The notes under the pieces are model-generated. The model ran no database searches. It was given only the letters and a program-made list of their open reading frames with translations, and was not told the origin of the DNA. Positions 58,529 through 64,000 of a stretch of DNA of 64,000 nt are shown here, piece after piece (position 1 is the stretch's first letter; every line of letters begins with the position of its first letter). Source of the stretch: Atopobacter sp. AH10 (GTDB lineage: Bacteria > Bacillota > Bacilli > Lactobacillales > Aerococcaceae). The DNA lies in NCBI RefSeq assembly GCF_003664595.1, contig NZ_QXPZ01000006.1, forward strand, positions 1 to 64,000. Direction: 5' to 3'. Position numbers and translations under genes: made by a program.

Positions 58529-59515
58529 ATGCCTAAGCTTGCATGTTTGTATTTAGTGATTCCTTGCTACAATGAGGAAGAGATGCTTCCGATTAGTTGT
58601 GAAAAATTAAAGAAATTGTATGAAAGGCTAGTGGATTCTGGCCAAATTAGTCAAGAGAGCCGGATACTTTTTGTTAACGACGGTTCTAAAGACAAGACTT
58701 GGCAGCTTATTCAAGAAGCTCATCAAAAAAATGCTATATTTTCGGGAGTAAATTTGACGCGAAATAGAGGACATCAGAACGCCCTTTTAGCAGGATTAAT
58801 GCTAGCTAAAGACTATGCTGATGTGACCATCTCTATCGATGCTGACTTGCAAGACGATCTGAATGCCATTGACGATATGTTAAAAGCCTATCAGGCAGGA
58901 GCTAATATTGTCTATGGTGTTAGAAATAATCGTGAAGCGGATTCTTTCTTTAAACGAGTGACCGCACAAGCTTACTACAAAGTCCTAAGCTATTTGGGTG
59001 GAGATATTATATATAATCACGCTGATTTTCGCTTGATGGATCGTAAGGCTTTAGAGGAATTAAGTCGCTATAAAGAAGTTAATTTATTCTTGAGAGGGCT
59101 AGTGCCCATGATTGGACTGAATACTAGTTGTGTTTATTATGAACGACATAAACGTTTGGCCGGAGAAAGTAAGTATCCTCTAAAGAAAATGCTGGCTTTA
59201 GCGTTTGAAGGGATCACCTCTTTAAGTATAAGACCCATTAAGTTGATTACTTATATGGGGCTAATGATGTCTTTAGTTAGTTTAATCGCTTTAGTGTATG
59301 CACTTGTCCAATATTTTAGAGGGGAAGTTGTTTCTGGTTGGACCAGTATAGTGGCTTCTATTTGGCTATTGGGTGGAATACAGATTAGTGCGATTGGACT
59401 TATTGGGGAATATATAGGGAAAATATATCTTGAAAGCAAGCATAGACCGCGTTATGGCATTAAAGAAGTATTAAATCATTTAAGTAAAGGAAGTTATGAT
59501 GATCAACAAAGATAA
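58529..59515 (+). CDS. gtrB: GtrB-like polyprenyl-phosphate glycosyltransferase
   Basis: 328 residues. GT2 domain with 'LVIPCYNEEEMLP', 'FVNDGSKDKTW', 'NLTRNRGHQNALLAGL' and DXD-type 'SIDADLQDDL', then 'HADFRLMDRKALEEL'. Two C-terminal membrane helices (about 235-300). This is the DPM1/GtrB layout: it transfers a sugar from a nucleotide to undecaprenyl phosphate at the inner membrane face. The stop overlaps the start of the next gene. Works with the membrane glycosyltransferase and GtrA that follow to decorate a cell-wall polymer. Confidence 0.9.
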   Translation: MPKLACLYLVIPCYNEEEMLPISCEKLKKLYERLVDSGQISQESRILFVNDGSKDKTWQLIQEAHQKNAIFSGVNLTRNRGHQNALLAGLMLAKDYADVTISIDADLQDDLNAIDDMLKAYQAGANIVYGVRNNREADSFFKRVTAQAYYKVLSYLGGDIIYNHADFRLMDRKALEELSRYKEVNLFLRGLVPMIGLNTSCVYYERHKRLAGESKYPLKKMLALAFEGITSLSIRPIKLITYMGLMMSLVSLIALVYALVQYFRGEVVSGWTSIVASIWLLGGIQISAIGLIGEYIGKIYLESKHRPRYGIKEVLNHLSKGSYDDQQR

Positions 59516-61052
59516 ACTAGAAAAATTTGAAAAATTTGCGAATCAATTTGTGTTTTATTTACTAGCCTTTTTTACTGGATTGGCGGCCTTTTCTTACCTC
59601 TTTGTAAGAGCGGAGGTCTCTTTGATATATAGTGAAGATGGGCGTTTTGTATGGGGGAGCTATAAGGCCTGGATAGGGATGCTTATAGTGGGGACGTGCT
59701 TATTAGTATCAGCCAAGTGGTTAAAGAAGATATCGACAGGTAGACTTTGGACCATTTTAGCGCTTGTAACGTTTAGCTTTGGACTCTATGTAATTTGCTT
59801 TTCGAAGCCTTTTTTAAAGGCTGATGCTTCATCTGTCTATTGGGGAGCCATGGAGATCAATCATGCGAACTATCAGTCTTTGTTGGGGTATTTAAAAGAG
59901 TATCCTCATCAATTAGGACTAGTGACTTTTGAAAGGTTAATACTTTCAGTTGTGCCTTCTATTCGTTTTATTAGAGGGGTATATTTACTGTTGACCATTG
60001 GCAGCCATTATTTCCTTTTTAAATTATGCCAATTGTTTTTTGATAGGGAACATCTCTTTATGAAATATTTGACGCTCCTATCCTTTGCTTTTGTTCCTAT
60101 GCTCTTCTTTATCATGCACGTTTATGGTAGTACGCCAGCAATCTTTTTCTTAACGGCTTCTTTATATGCTTTTGCACGTTATCGCCTGGATAAGCGCATG
60201 GCTTTTGGGCTAGCTAGTTCGATCCTACTCGTATTGGCCGCTTTAGTCAGGATGAATTACCAAATAGCAGTCATAGCCATGTTGATTGTCTATCTATTAG
60301 AGGCATTAAAGAGATGGTCATGGAAGCCATTTGTCCAAGCTTCCTTACTGCTTGTGATGTTCATTGGAGCTAATAAGGGAGTGGTCGCCTATTACGAATC
60401 GATTAGTGGCTATTCCCTTAATCAGGGTATGCCTCCGACTTACCATTTAGCTATGGGGCTTCAAGATGGGCAGCAAAGATTTCCAGGATGGTACAATGGC
60501 TATAATGTTTCTACTTATGAAAAGTATAAAAACGATCCTGAACAAATGAAAGCTGTTGGTAAAAGAGATTTGCGAAAAATTATTCACTATCGCTTGTCTC
60601 ATCCTAGAAGTTCCTTTATCTTTTTTAGTAAAAAATGGTTATCGACTTGGTTAGAACCGACTTTCCAATCGATCTGGTCTGGACCTATTGGATCTCCTGC
60701 TTCTGTTACTTTTACTAAAATATTGAATAGTATTTATAATGGTGGGGTTCTTTATAAAGGCCTAGTGATCTTTTTACAGGCTTTGGTATGGATTATATAT
60801 GGGCTTACCGCCTTTACGGGATGGTCGTATCGAAAGATTAAAAATCCTCTACTCAAAGATATTTTTCTCTTTATCAGCTTATTCTTCATTGGAACCAATA
60901 TTTTTCATATTGGGTGGGAAGCTAAAGCCCAATACACATTTACTCACGTTTATTTGCTGATCCCAATAGCGGTTCAAGGCTTGTGCCTTCTGATGGATTA
61001 TGCAGGAAAAAAGGGGTATATAGGGCAAAAGGATAGCCCAGTTGAAAACTAG
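59496..61052 (+). CDS. Polytopic membrane glycosyltransferase (GtrC/GT39-like)
   Basis: 518 residues with about 11-12 membrane helices and a short luminal loop after helix 1-2 containing conserved acidic residues ('EDGRFVWGSYK', 'KADASSVYWGAMEI'). The general plan fits GT-C-fold transferases that use polyprenyl-phosphate sugars as donors outside the membrane. Overlap of 20 bp with gtrB implies one operon. It probably transfers the sugar to teichoic acid, wall polysaccharide or a surface glycan; the acceptor is unknown. Confidence 0.8.
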   Translation: MMINKDKLEKFEKFANQFVFYLLAFFTGLAAFSYLFVRAEVSLIYSEDGRFVWGSYKAWIGMLIVGTCLLVSAKWLKKISTGRLWTILALVTFSFGLYVICFSKPFLKADASSVYWGAMEINHANYQSLLGYLKEYPHQLGLVTFERLILSVVPSIRFIRGVYLLLTIGSHYFLFKLCQLFFDREHLFMKYLTLLSFAFVPMLFFIMHVYGSTPAIFFLTASLYAFARYRLDKRMAFGLASSILLVLAALVRMNYQIAVIAMLIVYLLEALKRWSWKPFVQASLLLVMFIGANKGVVAYYESISGYSLNQGMPPTYHLAMGLQDGQQRFPGWYNGYNVSTYEKYKNDPEQMKAVGKRDLRKIIHYRLSHPRSSFIFFSKKWLSTWLEPTFQSIWSGPIGSPASVTFTKILNSIYNGGVLYKGLVIFLQALVWIIYGLTAFTGWSYRKIKNPLLKDIFLFISLFFIGTNIFHIGWEAKAQYTFTHVYLLIPIAVQGLCLLMDYAGKKGYIGQKDSPVEN

Positions 61053-61191
61053 TCGGGGATTTTCTTAAAGTCTGGCCTTATGCATGAAAGTAAGCTAAAA
61101 GGCCAATGGGACAAAAAGATGACGATGAGCTTGAAACTTTGCTTAAAGTCATAGAGAAATTTGACCAGATAAAAGTAAGGATGTTATAGGA

Positions 61192-61578
61192 ATGAAATTG
61201 TTACAGCAAATAATCAAATTCGGTATGGTGGGAGTAATGGCTACCCTAATTGATTTTGCTTTGTTAAGCTTTTTGGTGGAAGTTTGTCAGATCAATTATC
61301 TTCTAGCGGCAGCTATATCTTTCATTGCATCGACAATTTTCAATTATTTGGCGAGTATGCGCTATGTATTTTCAAGTCGTTTTGGCAAAGAGCAACGGCA
61401 TCAAGAGGCTAGTCTTTTCCTTGTCTTATCCTTGATCGGCTTAGCCTTGAACCAATTTTTCATGTGGTTTTTTGTTGAAAAATGCGGACTTTTTTATGTC
61501 TTAGCTAAAATATTGGCGACAGTATTAGTGATGGCTTGGAATTTTATTTCCAGAAAAATATGGTTGGAAGCTAGATAA
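61192..61578 (+). CDS. gtrA: GtrA-family flippase
   Basis: 128 residues, four membrane helices. 'QIIKFGMVGVMATLIDFALL' and 'NYLLAAAISFIASTIFNYLA' with 'FVFSS'-type YVFSSRF are the GtrA/DPMS-flippase hallmarks, as is the ending 'AWNFISRKIWLE'. It flips undecaprenyl-phosphate-sugar made by GtrB. It completes the three-gene glycosylation set, separated from the transferase by 139 bp containing a short degenerate frame. Confidence 0.9.
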   Translation: MKLLQQIIKFGMVGVMATLIDFALLSFLVEVCQINYLLAAAISFIASTIFNYLASMRYVFSSRFGKEQRHQEASLFLVLSLIGLALNQFFMWFFVEKCGLFYVLAKILATVLVMAWNFISRKIWLEAR

Positions 61579-61650
61579 AGCGCATGAATAGAGACTTGCT
61601 CTCCTTTGTGACAGGTGGTTAAAAAGGGATAGCATTAAATTGAAATGGTG

Positions 61651-61698
61651 AAAGCCACAGCGATTGTACGAATGAAAAGTACGATAGCTGTGGCTTTT
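61651..61698 (+). terminator. Terminator of the Gtr operon
   Basis: AAGCCACAGC and GTAC arms pair with GTAC and GCTGTGGCTTTTT; the stem is about 14 bp with one internal mismatch region. Confidence 0.85.
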
Positions 61699-61853
61699 TA
61701 TCTGCAATGAAGTGGTTTGAGAACACGGTGAACTGTTGATGCAGGCAGTTTGTGGCCAATTCCATTGAAGTTGATTGCCTTGTCTGGAACATGTAGGGGA
61801 TCAACAGGATGGGCTGTAGGCAGTAAGCGGTAGATAGACTGCTTATGTAATAG

Positions 61854-61991
61854 AGAAAGTTCAGTTGATTATTAAGCGCTGACGCTAGAAAGTTCAGTTG
61901 ATTATGGAGCACTAAAGATAGCTAATGGGGTTGATTATGGCGCACGGCACTGTCGATAGCTAGTGAAGTTACTTATGGAACACTGATGATA
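61854..61991. repeat. Four degenerate tandem repeats of about 35 bp
   Basis: GAAAGTTCAGTTGATTAT occurs twice exactly, then AATGGGGTTGATTATGG and AGTGAAGTTACTTATGG follow in phase. Each is followed by G-GCAC/GCGCAC/ACACTGA-type sequence and usually GATAGCT. Confidence 0.7.
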
Positions 61992-62411
61992 GGATGTGCA
62001 ATGATTGGGATCACTTGACTGGGACAAAGTTTTTAGTTTATAGAGGAAAAGGGTAAATTTACTCCCCTATTAGTATAAAGAATAAAATAATGATGTATAA
62101 AATAAAAGAGAATAGAACAAATGAAAACAAACATCAGAAAAGGTCAATAGAATTGCTTTATTGTTAGCCTAGTGCATTTTTGATAGTGCTTATATTCACA
62201 AAAAAAGTTATAAAAAACAGATTGCTTATGAGAATGAACTGTGATACCATATCTCCTAATAAATTGATTAAGATATTTTTAAGAATTGAAAATTCTTCAT
62301 TCGATGAAAGAATTACGGCCGGCTTAAAGGTATCAGTCAGTGAAAACAATAACTGGGATGAAACAGTTGTCAAAAACTGAGCGGATCCTAGATGTCAGGA
62401 GGTAGACAAAC

Positions 62412-64000
62412 TTGAGTATAAATATAAAAGAGGATCAGGATGTGGTGGTAAAACAAATCAGTTTTAAGACTTTTTGGCGAACGTTAACTTCTATTAAAAT
62501 GCCTTGGCTAGTATTAATAGGGACTATCGCTATATCAATGCTTAATTCTCGAGTGAGTATTATTTTCCCCGATTATCAACAAAAATACTTTGAAAAAGGT
62601 CACTTGACACAACATACGGTTATGGTCGGGATTGGTATTTTGTTGGCTAGTGGGGCAGTTAGTATCGTGTCCTATGCTTTAAAGACCTATGTTTTAAGTG
62701 ATATTATATGCCGTTATCGTGAAAAAATTTGGGAGAAGTGCGTCAATTTGTCTATCCCAAGTTTAGAAAAGTTGAATCCTAATGAATTAATTTCACGGAC
62801 AAGTGCAGATACCTCTAATCTAGGGGAATTTCTTTTTACTATCACCATTACAACGATTACAGCTTTATATGCGACTTATACGAAATTGTCTTTGATTTCT
62901 TCTTACAATAAAAAGCTAGTCTATTGCCAACTTGTGCTCATTCCTTTTCTATTGATTTTGCGTATTTTGGAGGGACGTATTGATTATAAGATTCAGTACC
63001 GTTTGAAATATCGTTTGTCCCGCTTAACGGAGTATTTAGCAGAAATTTTGATCAATGTTCCTTTAATTAAATCCTATGTCAAAGAGAAAGAAAAATTAGA
63101 TAAGGGCGCCCAAGCTATTGAAAGCTATAATGACGAATTATTTAGAATGGAAAGAGTGTCTTATATCTTTGCCGTATTGGATTATCTTTTACTATTGGCT
63201 GCTAGGGTATTTGCTATTTTTTATGGGGTCTATTTGATCCATCGTGGAGAGTTAAAATTAGCGACTTGGATTTCGTATTTCATGATATCTCAAATGCTCT
63301 ACCGGAATCTTAATCAGATATTGAGTCAGTGGACTTTCTTAAAAGATGCTCAAAGTTCAGTGGCGCGTGTTTCAGAAATTTTAGCTTTAGATGAAGAAGC
63401 TGTGGGTAAAAAGCAAGCTCCAGCCGATTTACCTATCCGTGTTTCTGATTTAGAAGTTCAGTTGGGTGGTAGAAATGTCTTAGAAGGAATTAATGTTGAA
63501 ATTTCTCCTAAGGGTAAAACGGCTATTGTCGGGCCTTCTGGTTCTGGAAAATCTAGCTTTTTGAATAGCTTATTGGGATTTTACCCTATCTCTAAAGGGA
63601 AGATTCAATTGGATCAGACCGATATAGGGGATCTTGATTTAGATCGCTATAGGGAATGTTTCGCCTATGTTCCTCAGAAAGTGGAAATATTTAGCGATAG
63701 TTTACGCTTTAATTTGACTTATGGTGTTCATCATGAAGTGGACGATCAAGAGTTATTAGATGTCATTCATCAGGTCGATTTAGATGAATTCTTCAATAAG
63801 CTATCGGATGGTTTAGATAGTCAAATGGCAGAAGCTGGACGGAATGCATCTGGTGGGGAAAGGCAAAAATTAGCCCTGGCTCGAGCTATCTTGCAATTAA
63901 AGGATCCAGAGCGGAAATTACTCTTGTTAGATGAAGCAACATCTCATTTAGATCCAGAAAGTGAAGCAACGATTAATGGAGTTATAGACGATTTGGCTGA
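62412..64000 (+). CDS. ABC exporter, incomplete at the window end
   Basis: TTG start at 62412 with TCAGGAGGTAG about 8 bases upstream; the frame is open to the window end (529 codons). Six membrane helices in the first ~330 residues with 'SLEKLNPNELISRTSADTSN' as coupling region. ATPase: GPSGSGKSS (near 63532), ASGGERQKLALARA and KLLLLDEATSHLDPESE. Only the last few dozen residues should be missing. Exporter-fold ABC proteins of this kind usually occur in pairs, so a partner may lie beyond the window. Cargo unknown. Confidence 0.88.
   Translation, partial: MSINIKEDQDVVVKQISFKTFWRTLTSIKMPWLVLIGTIAISMLNSRVSIIFPDYQQKYFEKGHLTQHTVMVGIGILLASGAVSIVSYALKTYVLSDIICRYREKIWEKCVNLSIPSLEKLNPNELISRTSADTSNLGEFLFTITITTITALYATYTKLSLISSYNKKLVYCQLVLIPFLLILRILEGRIDYKIQYRLKYRLSRLTEYLAEILINVPLIKSYVKEKEKLDKGAQAIESYNDELFRMERVSYIFAVLDYLLLLAARVFAIFYGVYLIHRGELKLATWISYFMISQMLYRNLNQILSQWTFLKDAQSSVARVSEILALDEEAVGKKQAPADLPIRVSDLEVQLGGRNVLEGINVEISPKGKTAIVGPSGSGKSSFLNSLLGFYPISKGKIQLDQTDIGDLDLDRYRECFAYVPQKVEIFSDSLRFNLTYGVHHEVDDQELLDVIHQVDLDEFFNKLSDGLDSQMAEAGRNASGGERQKLALARAILQLKDPERKLLLLDEATSHLDPESEATINGVIDDLA

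Larger units (their letters stand above)
61579..62411. other. Gene-free stretch with terminator and degenerate tandem repeats
   Basis: Holds the terminator at 61651, four degenerate ~35-bp repeats at 61854-61991 and an AT-rich tail. A possible 50-66-codon frame at 62180-62380 has no RBS and no recognised family, so I do not call it a gene. Confidence 0.5.

Noticed and set aside
62180-62380. 66-codon frame upstream of the last ABC gene
   Set aside because: GTG start without RBS and no recognisable motif.

Overview
The window looks like a low-GC Gram-positive chromosome of the order Lactobacillales. The evidence is AT-rich DNA, strong AGGAGG ribosome sites, two T-box leaders, and two very large LPxTG (LPQTG) wall-anchored proteins, one with a YSIRK-like signal. 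There is also a YtrA-type GntR regulator, IS21/IS30-type relics and Phd/ParE toxin-antitoxin modules. An Aerococcus/Facklamia-like host is my guess only. No rRNA, tRNA or CRISPR array was seen.

Layout. 1-4.2 kb: a very AT-rich remnant of a class II lanthipeptide cluster (5'-truncated lanM, intact lanT, 3'-truncated lanF-type ATPase) lying between ~60-bp inverted repeats. 4.2-9.1 kb: IS debris, then an operon of an ABC exporter (ATPase and two permeases), a NarL-type two-component system, a frameshifted zinc-ribbon gene and a tiny membrane peptide. 9.1-17.9 kb: a patchwork of dispersed hairpin and intergenic repeats, a serine-recombinase tail, a YtrA-type operon with a clear operator, an IstA fragment, a GNAT gene, an intact ParE/Phd pair among relics of other toxin-antitoxin genes, a GIY-YIG gene with an internal deletion, and a SWIM zinc-finger protein. 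17.9-21.2 kb: a putative cysteine/cystine ABC importer behind a leader-peptide attenuator. 21.7-30.8 kb: a ~3050-residue LPxTG protein with five Cna-B-like repeats. 31.2-34.7 kb: a Fur-box-controlled pair of YbtPQ-like ABC proteins.

34.7-44 kb: a KilA-N relic; an orphan T-box; a kynurenine-formamidase-like cyclase whose 3' end is duplicated 1.2 kb downstream; a cassette of a poly-T promoter, a 24-residue Cys-tailed peptide, an E1-like tail and an ABC exporter; then a Trp T-box with trpE-trpG only. 44.4-52.7 kb: a 2780-residue collagen-like LPxTG protein with a tandem 339/348-bp module array. 52.7-64 kb: an acetyltransferase relic, a GNAT gene, a CydDC-like exporter pair whose first subunit is split by a frameshift/deletion, a GtrB/membrane glycosyltransferase/GtrA glycosylation operon, and an ABC exporter that runs off the window.

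How it fits together. Most intact genes concern the cell surface (two giant adhesin-like proteins, Gtr glycosylation), nutrient scavenging (cysteine, iron, tryptophan regulation) and ABC export or self-protection. The accessory stretches carry many deletions, frameshifts and repeats, which suggests repeated insertion and decay. The most novel-looking items are the Cys-codon leader attenuator (17974-18173), the poly-T promoter/micropeptide/exporter cassette (37877-39870) and the length-laddered collagen array (46985-51010). All functional statements are inferred from sequence reading; no searches were run.
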